A stretch of 64,000 nt of DNA from Pararhodobacter aggregans (GCF_003075525.1 NZ_QDDR01000013.1:1-64000), one strand, 5' to 3'; counted from the first letter of the stretch, positions 46,591 through 54,968 are shown. Program-made: numbers and translations. Notes: generated by a model from the sequence alone, not told the origin.

Positions 46591-47166
46591 TCAATTGGCG
46601 CTGATCGTCACCCCGCGCGAAAGAAAGACCTCGCCGATATCCATGAAGCGGCAATGGTAGCCGACAATGAAGCGCGGGCTCGTGGTAAATCCCGGAACCG
46701 CGCGTTCCTCATGGACGAGGAATTGAATCCCGGGCGGCTGAATCCCCTCGGCCGCGATGGCGAAAGCACGCCCGGCCACGTCCCGGACAAAGACATCGGC
46801 CTGATCCCGGTCCAATCTGATGCGGCGGAAATTCCGACTGGCGAGGCCTTCCTCCGACGAGGTCGCGGGCGCGACCACGCCGATCACCGACCAGACCGTC
46901 CGGGCCTGTTCCACCATCTCGTCCTGCAAATTGTCGAGGCAGAGGGAGATCAGCGTTTCCCGTTCGGGCACCGAGGCATGGATCAAGGCCGCGCGCCGCC
47001 GCTCTTCCTCGTCATGCAATTGTTCCCGGTAGGACTGCATCTGCGGTGAACCGCCATCGCTGGCGGAGATACCGGCACCGTCGCGCGGATCGGAAAACCA
47101 GAACAGAAACGCCGTCAGAATCGCGAGACCGACAAGAGAAACCTTCACGTTGCACCCAAACACCAA
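46591..47166 (-). CDS. Hypothetical membrane-anchored protein
   Basis: The 191-residue protein begins with one hydrophobic helix (VSLVGLAILTAFLFWF) after about eight residues, then a charged coiled segment (MQSYREQLHDEEERRRAALIH) and a globular C-terminus with three Cys. I do not recognise the family. It is the last gene before the tRNA-Pro fragment, and 285 bases of noncoding DNA with no feature I can name (47167-47451) separate them. A GTG ten codons downstream (GTGAAGGTTTCT) is an alternative start. Confidence 0.6.
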   Translation of the reverse strand: MVFGCNVKVSLVGLAILTAFLFWFSDPRDGAGISASDGGSPQMQSYREQLHDEEERRRAALIHASVPERETLISLCLDNLQDEMVEQARTVWSVIGVVAPATSSEEGLASRNFRRIRLDRDQADVFVRDVAGRAFAIAAEGIQPPGIQFLVHEERAVPGFTTSPRFIVGYHCRFMDIGEVFLSRGVTISAN

Positions 47167-47451
47167 ATACCAACACAGGTTGAGCTAATCGCATCCCCGA
47201 TACGCGAACAAGAAGTATTTGTCGCAGGCGGCGGGGTTTCGGATCGGGGGTCGACGGCGGGAAAACCAGGCCGTCCATGCCCACAACGCCGGGACGACAG
47301 CCGAAATCGCCCGGTGAGATGCCGCAGCCCGCGCGCCGAGATCACGAGACGGGGGCGGTTCCGCGCCAGCCTCGGCCGGTCCTTGTGGCGAACGACACCA
47401 GGTCAGCTGACCCGGGCCACATCTTCCACGCGGGAAATTTTCTGGAAATAC

Positions 47452-47496
47452 TGGTCGGAGTGAGAGGATTCGAACCTCCGGCCCCTGCCTCCCGAA
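47452..47496 (-). other. 3' fragment of tRNA-Pro: candidate attachment site (att)
   Basis: Read on the minus strand, these 45 bases run TTCGGGAGGCAGG... through the T-arm (GGAGG-TTCGAAT-CCTCT), an acceptor strand CACTCCG and CCA. The first bases TTCGGGA match an anticodon loop with CGG. The 5' half is missing: the bases before it (...ATGTC) do not make the expected CTGCC stem. The match thus stops at the anticodon loop, a favoured crossover site of tyrosine integrases. The integrase at 47592 lies next to it. The intact tRNA-Pro should be at the other end of the island. Confidence 0.75.
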
Positions 47497-47591
47497 GACA
47501 TGGACAAGCCATTTGTTCCTGTTTTGGTCATTCTTTTCACCTGCTTTTGTTCACCCAAGCGCTCGCCGTTTTCCGCTGAAACTGTGCGGCC

Positions 47592-48692
47592 TCACAGTTT
47601 CCGACCCCGGGCTTCCAGGGCTCGCACTGTCGTTTGCTGATGGTCGGGATGATGGTGCGCATAGGTGCGCATCATCGTCTCGATGCTGACGCCGAAGAAA
47701 CCGGCCGTCTCCCAGATGTCCGCTCCGGCTTGCATCGCCCAGGTGATTGCCGTGTGCCGCAGCGTGTGCGGTGTGACGCCGGTTTCGCCGAGCCCCGCTG
47801 CCTCGACCGCCGTCGCCCAGGCGGTCTTGATGCTGGCGACGCCATGTCCCTCATAGTCTACCACCCACCGCGCGCCGCGCTTCTTCCAGCGCCCCGCGTG
47901 CGCGACTATCTGGCGTGGAAGGCGAACAGGAGGTTGCTTCTTCGCTGTCTCGGCCTGTCCCTGCCCGCGCCGATAGAGCTTCCCTTGGTCAACATCGATC
48001 CAGCCGCCTGAGGTGTTCGGCATGTAGCGCAGCCGCAGAACTGCCGTCTTGCGGGTGCCAGTGTAGAGCGACACCAGGATGAAGCGCGAAAGGTGCTTCG
48101 CATCAGGATTGCGCCAGGAAGCCCAGATGAGCGCAGCCGCCTCCTCGCGGGTTAGCCAGCGGTCTTTGGGGTCTGGCTTGGCAGGTAGATGCACCTTCGG
48201 CGGGTTCAGCAACTGCCCCTCGCCCATGCAGAAATTCAACGCCGCCGCCAGGGTGCCCAGCTCACGGCGGGTGGTGCCCTCCGCCACCGGCAACCATTCC
48301 AGAACCTCGCCGGTGTCGGGGTGGCGCTTGCCGGGCTTCCTGCGGCCTCGGACATAGGCGCGGCACGTCTCTTTCGTGATGGCTGAGACCGGACGCTCGC
48401 CCCACCAGCGCACCAGCGCTGCAATGGCGTGGCCGATCCTCACCGGGTCTTTCGTCTCGCCCGCATGCCCCTCGCCATAGAGAGTTAGGGCCTCGGCCAC
48501 CGTCATTTCGCCCGGCTGAGCGGGACCACCGGGGCGCTTGTCGCGGTCCGAGAGGTAGAGCGCGAGCGCCCTTTCAGCTTCGCGGCGATCCCGAGTGCCT
48601 GTTGAACGGTCCCCGCGTCCGGTGTCGCGGATGACCCAAAGGCCGGTGTCCTTGCGCTGGTACAGGCGCGGTCCCTTCGCTCGCTGCGGCAT
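47592..48692 (-). CDS. int: Tyrosine-type integrase
   Basis: The 366-residue protein has an N-terminal AP2-like DNA-binding part (RLYQRKDTGLWVIRDTGRGDRSTG), a SAM-like core-binding domain (EMTVAEALTLYGEGHAGETKDP) and the catalytic domain. The Arg is in SLYTGTRKTAVLRL, the His-x-x-Arg in PHTLRHTAITWAMQAG, the second His in ...ETAGFFGV and the nucleophile Tyr in MMRTYAHHHPD. The ATG at 48692 lies inside the excisionase-like frame. It is transcribed toward the att fragment 95 bp away. Confidence 0.9.
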   Translation of the reverse strand: MPQRAKGPRLYQRKDTGLWVIRDTGRGDRSTGTRDRREAERALALYLSDRDKRPGGPAQPGEMTVAEALTLYGEGHAGETKDPVRIGHAIAALVRWWGERPVSAITKETCRAYVRGRRKPGKRHPDTGEVLEWLPVAEGTTRRELGTLAAALNFCMGEGQLLNPPKVHLPAKPDPKDRWLTREEAAALIWASWRNPDAKHLSRFILVSLYTGTRKTAVLRLRYMPNTSGGWIDVDQGKLYRRGQGQAETAKKQPPVRLPRQIVAHAGRWKKRGARWVVDYEGHGVASIKTAWATAVEAAGLGETGVTPHTLRHTAITWAMQAGADIWETAGFFGVSIETMMRTYAHHHPDHQQTTVRALEARGRKL

Positions 48693-48850
48693 GAGTTCAT
48701 GATCTCCGGAAGGTCGTTTGGATCGATGCGTTTGCGATTGCCAGCCATGATGAGCAACCCCAGGTCGCGCGCCACCCGCTCTGTCGTGGCGATCGGGAAC
48801 GCCAGCCTTTCGGCAGCTTCCCGAACGGTGATGGTAAGCGGGGCAGTCAT
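48503..48850 (-). CDS. Excisionase-like helix-turn-helix protein
   Basis: The 115-residue protein begins MTAPLTITVREAAERLAFPIATTERVARDLGLLIMAGNRKRIDPNDLPEIMNSCRS, a MerR/Xis-like winged helix (IREAA...RIARDLGLLIM style). The C-terminal half is low-complexity, Ser/Thr/Arg-rich (ATPDAGTVQQALGIAAKLK). It overlaps the integrase gene by 190 bases in a different frame. I recall similar short proteins beside integrases of this type, so the overlap may be real. It could be a directionality factor for int. Confidence 0.65.
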   Translation of the reverse strand: MTAPLTITVREAAERLAFPIATTERVARDLGLLIMAGNRKRIDPNDLPEIMNSCRSERRDRACTSARTPAFGSSATPDAGTVQQALGIAAKLKGRSRSTSRTATSAPVVPLSRAK

Positions 48851-48855
48851 GACAA

Positions 48856-49431
48856 TTAGTCCATTTCGTTTTCTTCAACCCAGTCGAATATGGGCCGCGG
48901 CAGTCTTTCAGCGAGAGCCCATCCTGCGAACCCAAACCCCATCGTTACATAGGGACCCCAGAGCTTCCTTTCCCTCGGCAACTTGCTGCCAGGCGCCGCA
49001 ATGAATTTCGGACTGATTTCGAAGTCACCGTTTGCCCACACAATAAGCCCTTGCATGATAGAGGGCCGCTCGTATTCAAACGGGAGGAGACCGATCAAAT
49101 CACGATGAACACCAACCACGCGGCCACCGATTCCCATTCCTGGATAACGACTTCGCGCTGCCCACGACCATGCCTCTGGCTGTCGGATCAAAGTCCTCGC
49201 AATCGCGTTGCCCGCATCGTCCGCAAAGCGAACCGAACTAGCCGGTCCAATTCCGAGCTCCGCGAAGCTCTGGATCACATAGTTCCGAGCCACGCCGATC
49301 AAGTCAAAGCGCGCATGCCCATGATGCCGCGGCGCATAGCCAGACCTGCGGTCATTTCGCTGATTGACCACCGTGCGCCCTGTGGCGATGGCGACCTCAG
49401 CAGGAGTATAAGGGGTAATGCGGATCGGCAT
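48856..49431 (-). CDS. Hypothetical island protein with an N-terminal HTH-like segment
   Basis: The 191-residue protein starts MPIRITPYTPAEVAIATGRTVVNQRNDRRSGYAPRHHGHARFDLIGVARNYVIQSF, a helix-turn-helix-like stretch seen in MerR/Xre-type regulators. The rest has no clear family. It ends 5 bp before the excisionase-like gene on the same strand, so the int module may be one transcript of three genes. It could be a repressor of the module. Confidence 0.6.
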   Translation of the reverse strand: MPIRITPYTPAEVAIATGRTVVNQRNDRRSGYAPRHHGHARFDLIGVARNYVIQSFAELGIGPASSVRFADDAGNAIARTLIRQPEAWSWAARSRYPGMGIGGRVVGVHRDLIGLLPFEYERPSIMQGLIVWANGDFEISPKFIAAPGSKLPRERKLWGPYVTMGFGFAGWALAERLPRPIFDWVEENEMD

Positions 49432-49536
49432 GGGATAGTCCTATCGTGTATGAAAGCACATTCCTTTACATCCCGACCCGCGGTCAATGACACGCGTATC
49501 AATACACGGTTAATGTCTTTGACGTGCGCACCGTGC

Positions 49537-49866
49537 TCAGAACAGCTGGTCGGGATGCCTCAAGTCCCAAAAGCCTAGGCCTCGGGTCACGTACAGTCCG
49601 CCGCGCCGAAGCCTCGCGTCCGCCTGCCATTCATCGCGCTCGAAACTACCCTGCACGCTCCAATTGCCAGGAGTTCCGAGCGGGGCCGACCTGACATGCA
49701 CGGCGACTCTGTTCGCGTCGTCAGGCCCATGACGCCGCACCAGGTCATGCAGAGCGCGGGCGTGATACTCGATCAGCTCGGCCGCGCTTGCTTGACCAGT
49801 GCGAGCAAGCGAGGGCATCGCCAGCGACAGGGCGGCGGCGCCCCTCAGGAGCTCACGCCGGTTCAT
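49537..49866 (-). CDS. Small Tat-exported protein
   Basis: The 109-residue protein has a twin-Arg signal (MNRRELLRGAAALSLAMPSLARTGQASA). The mature part (about 80 residues) has no recognisable family; it reads ELIEYHARALHDLVRRHGPDDANRVAVHVRS...WSVQGSFERDEWQADARL. The start ATG at 49866 overlaps the stop of the upstream gene (ATGA at 49863-49866). The upstream partner also has a Tat signal. Confidence 0.65.
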   Translation of the reverse strand: MNRRELLRGAAALSLAMPSLARTGQASAAELIEYHARALHDLVRRHGPDDANRVAVHVRSAPLGTPGNWSVQGSFERDEWQADARLRRGGLYVTRGLGFWDLRHPDQLF

Positions 49867-50255
49867 GCGAGATCCCAGGCCAGCTGGTGCCAGCCTGCCC
49901 GGTCCTCCTGGTGAACGGTCTTCACCCAGCCGATGACCTCGGGGTCCAGGGATTGGTTGGGGATATCGACCCATCCCCGCCCGTCGCCCATGTTCACCCT
50001 TGTGGTGCCGAACTTCTCACCCCGGATAAGACGCCCGTCGCGCAAGACGTACTGATTGCCGTGGCTGATCCGATCGCAGGGATAGCAGAAGGCATAGGTG
50101 CCGGGACGACCTCGAACCTCGATCACGAAAGGTATTGTCGGGCTGGTGGCAACCTCGACGACCTCGCCGGTGAGGGCCAAGACTTCGCCGGGAGCCAGGA
50201 CCGCCCCGCCAGCGGCGGCGAGCGCGCCAGCGCGCAGAAAGTCTCGCCGGTTCAT
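49863..50255 (-). CDS. Small Tat-exported protein
   Basis: The 130-residue protein begins MNRRDFLRAGALAAAGGAVLAPG, a twin-Arg signal with an Ala-rich core. The mature part has Tyr/Gly-rich strands (RGRPGTYAFCYPCDRISHGNQYVLRDGRLI) and a CYPC pair that might bind metal or form a disulphide. It overlaps both neighbours by four bases. I do not recognise the family. It may be secreted with its partner at 49537. Confidence 0.65.
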   Translation of the reverse strand: MNRRDFLRAGALAAAGGAVLAPGEVLALTGEVVEVATSPTIPFVIEVRGRPGTYAFCYPCDRISHGNQYVLRDGRLIRGEKFGTTRVNMGDGRGWVDIPNQSLDPEVIGWVKTVHQEDRAGWHQLAWDLA

Positions 50256-50440
50256 GCTCCGTCCCCCATCAGCTTGACCGTGTGCCTCAGGGCGGTGCGC
50301 ATATAGCTGCGCGCCTCGCGGATCGGCTGGGGGTAGCCCTTGGTGTTTTCCGTGGCGTCCAGCGCCAGGGCAAGCATGTCGTGGATTTCGAGCAGTCTTG
50401 CGGCAGGCAAGCCCTGTCCGCTATGGCTGGTGATAGCCAT
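50252..50440 (-). CDS. Hypothetical small protein
   Basis: This frame of 62 residues (MAITSHSGQGLPAARLLEIHDMLALALDATENTKGYPQPIREARSYMRTALRHTVKLMGDGA) has an amphipathic helix and no signal. Its stop overlaps the start of the next Tat-signal gene (ATGA at 50252-50255). I recognise no family. Operon position supports a real gene. Confidence 0.6.
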   Translation of the reverse strand: MAITSHSGQGLPAARLLEIHDMLALALDATENTKGYPQPIREARSYMRTALRHTVKLMGDGA

Positions 50441-50530
50441 TCGCTGTTCCTCCTAAGAACAGGGTTTCGGTTAGGATCAGGGGGAAGGTGCAACTTTCCT
50501 CTGATCCGTTTCCGTGATAACTCGGTTTCT

Positions 50531-50725
50531 ATGGTCGAGCAACAGAAAACTGTGATAACCCGAAAAGGCAAGCGCGGCCCCGCCCCAACCGGCAAAGGGA
50601 CGCTGATAGGCCTACGGCTTCAGCCTGAACTTCTTGCTTGGGTCGACACCGAACGCGCCAAGCTCGACCCGGAGCCCAGCCGCCCGGAGTTCATTCGGCA
50701 GGTATTGGAAGATCACAGGGGTTGA
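50531..50725 (+). CDS. Ribbon-helix-helix-like protein
   Basis: The 64-residue protein (MVEQQKTVITRKGKRGPAPTGKGTLIGLRLQPELLAWVDTERAKLDPEPSRPEFIRQVLEDHRG) has a strand-helix-helix pattern (TLIGLRLQPELLAWVDTERA, SRPEFIRQVLEDHR) like RHH/CopG antitoxin or regulator domains. It is divergent from the Tat pair. The next gene follows after 8 bp. It may be an antitoxin or autoregulator. Confidence 0.6.
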   Translation: MVEQQKTVITRKGKRGPAPTGKGTLIGLRLQPELLAWVDTERAKLDPEPSRPEFIRQVLEDHRG

Positions 50726-50733
50726 TCGAAGTC

Positions 50734-50961
50734 ATGTCAACCAAGGCAGAATGTGAAGCGATGATCTGCCGCTGGGCACCTGTCTGGTGGGCTGACGCAC
50801 AACGCAAGGGACGGGCTGACGAACCGCCAAGCTATTTTGCCTTCAGGGAGTGGATGGATCGCCGCCACCCCGCGCACCTTCGCTTCAGGTCCCGCACCGA
50901 CCCCGAAAAATTGCTCTTCCAGTGGTTCCACGACACGCTCGGGAGAACAGACCTGCTCTAA
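50734..50961 (+). CDS. Hypothetical small protein
   Basis: The 75-residue protein has Trp- and Arg-rich helices (MICRWAPVWWADAQRKGRADEPPSYFAFREWMDRRHPAHLRFRSRTDPEKLLFQWFHDTLG). It lies 8 bp after the RHH-like gene, so the pair may be an operon. It does not look like a known toxin family; a toxin role is only a guess from position. Confidence 0.5.
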   Translation: MSTKAECEAMICRWAPVWWADAQRKGRADEPPSYFAFREWMDRRHPAHLRFRSRTDPEKLLFQWFHDTLGRTDLL

Positions 50962-51587
50962 CCCCCTCCTAACTTCTTGCGCCGCGGCGCAATGATCGGA
51001 GAAAACGCGCGCTGGGAATGCAGAGCTGACCTAGTACCCGAAAAGGAAGGCAGCACTCGAGACAGCCATCTTTGCCCAAATCCCACCTTGGGGCCGTGTC
51101 ATGATCCGAATCGGACCCGCTGGCGAACGTCACCTCACCGAGCGCATGGCACGGCGGCACTTCGAAGAGGCGCGGGCTGCAGGCCGCACGACGCCGACCG
51201 AGCATCGGGTTGCGGAGCAAGAAAGGCGCTAAGCGAACGGCAAGGTAGTGCGAGTCCGCGCGCACAAGCGCGGCAAACCAGGAGCTCGCGAGTTACCCGT
51301 CCGAGTGGTGGGGCCGCGGATAGAGCACTGAACGAACCGTCGACTCAGGTGTATTGCCCCAAGCCTGCGATAACAGGCCGACACACGATTCAGGCATCCA
51401 CTGACGTTCGGACCAGGCGTGCAGCGTGAACTCTCCCGGCCCTTTCCAGACTTTCGGGCCGGGGGCGATGGATGGCCGGGGTCAGCCATTCTGCTACCAA
51501 CGCGCCGAGGGTGGCGCCACCGTATGCTCAACGCGCGAAGGGCGACAGCCATTGCGTTCTGTCGCGCACTTTATCGAAGGCCAGAGT
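50962..51587. other. Gap between the small-gene pair and the SEC-C gene
   Basis: I see no convincing gene in these 626 bases. A frame at 51101-51232 (+, 43 codons, MIRIGPAGERHLTERMARRH...) lacks a ribosome binding site and stays doubtful. The GC content falls toward the SEC-C gene. Confidence 0.3.
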
Positions 51588-53690
51588 CTAGCCCTTGCCG
51601 CAGCAATGCTTGTACTTTTTGCCGCTTCCGCACGGACACTTCTCGTTCCGCCCAACTTTTCGCCGTGCCGCTCCTCGCAAGACATCCTTGGTTTTCACCA
51701 AGGGCGGCGCTGAAGCCATCAATGCTTCCAGTTCATAGTCGAATACGTGCTTCTGCCGCACATATGCGCCGAAACGTACCAGCTTGGTCGATGGATCAAC
51801 ATTGAGACCCAACCATTTGTCAGCCTTCTGATGATACTTGCGAAGGACCATGTGCTTTCGCAGAGAAGGCTCTGCAATGTATTGGGGATCAGAGTTGCAG
51901 TGGATGGTCAGGCCTGACGACCGATTTTCTATAGGTAGCGTTACGTCACCCCGTCCTCGTGCCGACATCCGTGAGACCAATGCCTCAACATCGTTGATCC
52001 CATCCTCTCCCATCTCCAGTAGAGACAGCCCCAACTCAACACAGAGCGCGTTTGGGTTTCGATCAACATCATCGATCACATGGCCGACAAAAGTATCTTC
52101 GAAACGCGTCAGCAGTCCTTCGGGAGTATCTTTGCCGGGAAGACCTTCCCGCCGCACGATCATGGCGGAATCAATATCGCTTGCCAGACTGTCATCTAGG
52201 TTCAAGAAATCATTTTCACTTTCGAGCCAAAGGTTCACTCTCAGGAAATACCCAAGCACCCCCAATTCGTTAGTCGTCATTATCCTATCGTAGTATAAGG
52301 AACGGCGCTCTAGGTAGGCTAAGACCCGAATGGGAGAGGGGACCAACTCCGAAATCACGTCCAAGGTGAATAGATCGACGCAAAGCGGATTTTCAAAGCA
52401 TTCAGCAGTATTGGTTGCCAGGAACTGCCGAACTTGAATGCTCAGTGCCGGAAAGTGATCTGAAATAACCGTAATCGGGAAGACACGCTCTGGCCTCTGC
52501 AAGTCCACGACATTTCCGGCAGCGTCCTTTGCAACTACATCCGGATCTAGAAGCCCATCAAAACACACCCGGCACTGATCATATGCCTCCTGAATTGCGA
52601 GCTGGAAGTCTTTCTTGATTCTGACTAGGTTGCCGCTTCGGGAGGCGACCGTTAGCTTTTGTGACTTGCACTGACAGATGATCCCAACCTCACCAAACGA
52701 TACGTAAACATCTATTTCGCCAACTTTGTTCACGCCTTTGTAAAGGTCCAAGTTCTGGAAGACATACTCCTCGCCGAAAATCCTTTTTAGGAAATCGAAG
52801 GTCATGGCCTCTGTGAAGTGGCCCTTATTCTGGGATGCCGCCGCTCTGTATGCCTCGTCTTGGTACATCCAGTGAGCCGGACACTCATAAATCGCTTCCA
52901 TAAGGCTGACGTACTGAAAGAGAAAGTACTGTCCTTCTAAGAGGACGATGGGCTTTGCCGAAGTGATATTGAAGTCCGTTACTGATCGAAAGTTCGCATT
53001 TTCACTTTTGACATCACACGAGAATGCGGCGAAGAACCTCTTAATAGTTTTCAGGGGCAAACCCGAAGCACCACTCACTTCTTCCGGTACCAGCTCGAAT
53101 GCCGGGAGCATCGTCCAAAGCGTAGGGTCAGTCTTCCTCAGATTTGCGAGGTGATCCATCGCCTTTCTTGATTGGATATCAACGATTGCATCGGCGATTA
53201 ACTTGGCGTCTTTCAACGTGAAGCCCACGTTGCCTGCCAGCCATTGCTCATCCTGCTGGTAGCGAACTTCCGCGAAATCTTTGTACTGGAATGCATATGC
53301 GCTTTCGCTCGCATAAAACGCTGCTTCTCTAATTGCCACTCCGCTAGAAAGGGGTGAACTATGCGCCTTCAAGTCAGAGAAAGCGTCTGCGACCATGCAT
53401 TGATGAATTTCTTCAAGCAAGCGCTCTGTTTGCTCTAGATAATTCACCATCACCGCTTGATCTGGGAGTTCAGTCGAACCTGCGCCTCCGAGTAGGCCGC
53501 CGATTAACGACGCGATTTCAGTTCTTATTAGACGCTCCGAAGTCTTCTTGTCAGCAAACAACTTACCGGTCATCTGATCTTTGATGCCGATCCAATTGTC
53601 CCGGAAACAGAACATCGCGATCGCATGAGCAAAGCCAGGAGCTCGGCAAACTTCCATCAACTCTTGAAAGCACTGTTCTTCGGATCGCAC
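51588..53690 (-). CDS. Large SEC-C zinc-finger protein with a nuclease-like core
   Basis: The 700-residue protein ends in a canonical SEC-C zinc motif (GRNEKCPCGSGKKYKHCCGKG). A central segment, HFTEAMTFDFLKRIFGEEYVFQ...NKVGEIDVYVSFGEVGIICQCKSQKL, has the E...GEIDV...CQCKSQ spacing of PD-(D/E)XK restriction-like nucleases. The N-terminal 250 residues are helical and unassigned. Base composition is much lower in GC than the chromosome, suggesting recent transfer. The gene stands alone with its own promoter region. I infer a phage- or plasmid-defence role; this is not shown by sequence. Confidence 0.75.
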   Translation of the reverse strand: MRSEEQCFQELMEVCRAPGFAHAIAMFCFRDNWIGIKDQMTGKLFADKKTSERLIRTEIASLIGGLLGGAGSTELPDQAVMVNYLEQTERLLEEIHQCMVADAFSDLKAHSSPLSSGVAIREAAFYASESAYAFQYKDFAEVRYQQDEQWLAGNVGFTLKDAKLIADAIVDIQSRKAMDHLANLRKTDPTLWTMLPAFELVPEEVSGASGLPLKTIKRFFAAFSCDVKSENANFRSVTDFNITSAKPIVLLEGQYFLFQYVSLMEAIYECPAHWMYQDEAYRAAASQNKGHFTEAMTFDFLKRIFGEEYVFQNLDLYKGVNKVGEIDVYVSFGEVGIICQCKSQKLTVASRSGNLVRIKKDFQLAIQEAYDQCRVCFDGLLDPDVVAKDAAGNVVDLQRPERVFPITVISDHFPALSIQVRQFLATNTAECFENPLCVDLFTLDVISELVPSPIRVLAYLERRSLYYDRIMTTNELGVLGYFLRVNLWLESENDFLNLDDSLASDIDSAMIVRREGLPGKDTPEGLLTRFEDTFVGHVIDDVDRNPNALCVELGLSLLEMGEDGINDVEALVSRMSARGRGDVTLPIENRSSGLTIHCNSDPQYIAEPSLRKHMVLRKYHQKADKWLGLNVDPSTKLVRFGAYVRQKHVFDYELEALMASAPPLVKTKDVLRGAARRKVGRNEKCPCGSGKKYKHCCGKG

Positions 53691-53725
53691 TAGCGCTGTT
53701 TCCCTATCTACAATTCATGCATCAT

Positions 53726-53749
53726 TTGCTTACTATGGATCGTAAGCAA
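53726..53749. promoter_or_regulatory. Inverted repeat before the SEC-C gene
   Basis: TTGCTTAC (53726-53733) and GTAAGCAA (53742-53749) form an 8-bp inverted repeat with 8-bp spacing. On the minus strand TTGCTT could serve as a -35 with AATGAT 17 bp later, 36 bases before the ATG. It may be an operator. Confidence 0.4.
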
Positions 53750-54004
53750 GTCGTTCGGGGCGGTGACGTTGCAGCCACAATCCACGGTGTTGCTTCGTCA
53801 CGCAACTGCAAGCTTACTGTCCGGCACGGTCAGTTTAACCCCGCGACCGGTAGCTGACCTCCACGACCGGCGCAGCGAATGACCGCTTTCCGCCCATAGC
53901 CGCCGCTCATGAACGATGCAGCTAAGGTCGTCTTGGAGCCCACTCTACTGGATACCGCCGAGCGCACGAACGGCAGCTTTCTTTCTCGGGGACCGTCAGC
54001 GTAG
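53750..54004. other. Noncoding stretch before the LysR gene
   Basis: Together with 53691-53749 this gives 314 bases without a gene. It contains decayed-looking sequence (AATGACCGCTTTCCGCC near 53878) of a kind I recall from intergenic regions in related genomes. No function is visible. Confidence 0.3.
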
Positions 54005-54892
54005 CTATTCGGAGCCGCCGAAGGAGGCGATCTCTTTAAATGCCACAGTCGCAGGACCTGGCTGGTGGAGAGCCAGACACAGCGGAAAGTCTGCTCCGGC
54101 TTCGGCAATGGGCTGGTAGGTGATCTGATCCGGCCGGAACTGCCTCATACTCTCCGGAACCACCGACACACCTGCACCGACCGCGACAAGGGACAGGACT
54201 GCATGCATTCCATGCGCCTCTTGCGTGACTCGCGGTACGAACCCGGCTTCCGTACAAAGGCGGATGACCTGAAGGTGGAAGCCGCGCCCCTCGACCATCG
54301 GCCACAGCACGAAATCCTCGTCCGCTATGTCGGCAAGACAAAAATCGTCTTTACTCGCCAGAGGATGGCCTAATGACATCGCGATGCAGAGCCGATCCTG
54401 GTCGAAATGGTGAAGCTCGATACCCGTAGGCTCCGCGATCGGGGGGATGACGATGCCTGCGTCGAGCGTGCCGTCCCGAAGCCCGACAATTTGGGCAGCT
54501 GTCGTTGCCTCGCGCAGTTCCAGGCGCACGTTCGGTCTTGCCCTTCGGAACGTTCGGATCGTATCGGGCAATCGCCCATAGAGCGCGCTTCCGACATAGC
54601 CGAGCCGGATGAGGCCTGTGCGCCCGGCTGCCGTTTCGCGCGTCGTCGCGATCGCATGATCGGCTTGGCGCAGCGTCTCGCGCGCCTCATGCAAGAAGGT
54701 CAGTCCGGCTTCGGTCAGGCCAAGAACGCGATTGCCGCCCCGCTCGATCAAGTCGACGCCAAGATCCTCTTCAAGCCTTCGGATCGCCACCGTCAAAGGC
54801 GGCTGAGACATTCCGAGACGCTGAGCCGCGCGGTGAAAATGACGCTCCTCGGCCACCGTGACGAACTGCTCCATCTTGCGAAGGTCAATCAT
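54005..54892 (-). CDS. LysR-family regulator
   Basis: The 295-residue protein has the winged helix MIDLRKMEQFVTVAEERHFHRAAQRLGMSQPPLTVAIRRLEEDLGVDLIERGGNR and a binding-protein-like effector domain. It resembles CatR/CbnR-type regulators in its N-terminal pattern (HRAAQRLGMSQPPLT). It is divergent from the SDR-SMP-30 pair, which it likely controls. An upstream ATG at 54934 would add 14 residues; the first codons MIDLRK are typical, so 54892 is used. Confidence 0.88.
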   Translation of the reverse strand: MIDLRKMEQFVTVAEERHFHRAAQRLGMSQPPLTVAIRRLEEDLGVDLIERGGNRVLGLTEAGLTFLHEARETLRQADHAIATTRETAAGRTGLIRLGYVGSALYGRLPDTIRTFRRARPNVRLELREATTAAQIVGLRDGTLDAGIVIPPIAEPTGIELHHFDQDRLCIAMSLGHPLASKDDFCLADIADEDFVLWPMVEGRGFHLQVIRLCTEAGFVPRVTQEAHGMHAVLSLVAVGAGVSVVPESMRQFRPDQITYQPIAEAGADFPLCLALHQPGPATVAFKEIASFGGSE

Positions 54893-54920
54893 CCCGCGCG
54901 TCGACAGTGAACCTGTCTTC

Positions 54921-54968
54921 GATACCTTTATCATATCAAGAGACCACTCAGATAATATTGGCAGTATC
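54921..54968. promoter_or_regulatory. Candidate LysR-binding region
   Basis: Two GATA/TATC inverted pairs occur here: GATA-CCTT-TATC (54921-54932) and GATA-ATATTGGCAG-TATC (54951-54968). The second has the T-N11-A spacing of LysR sites. Binding is inferred. Confidence 0.35.
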
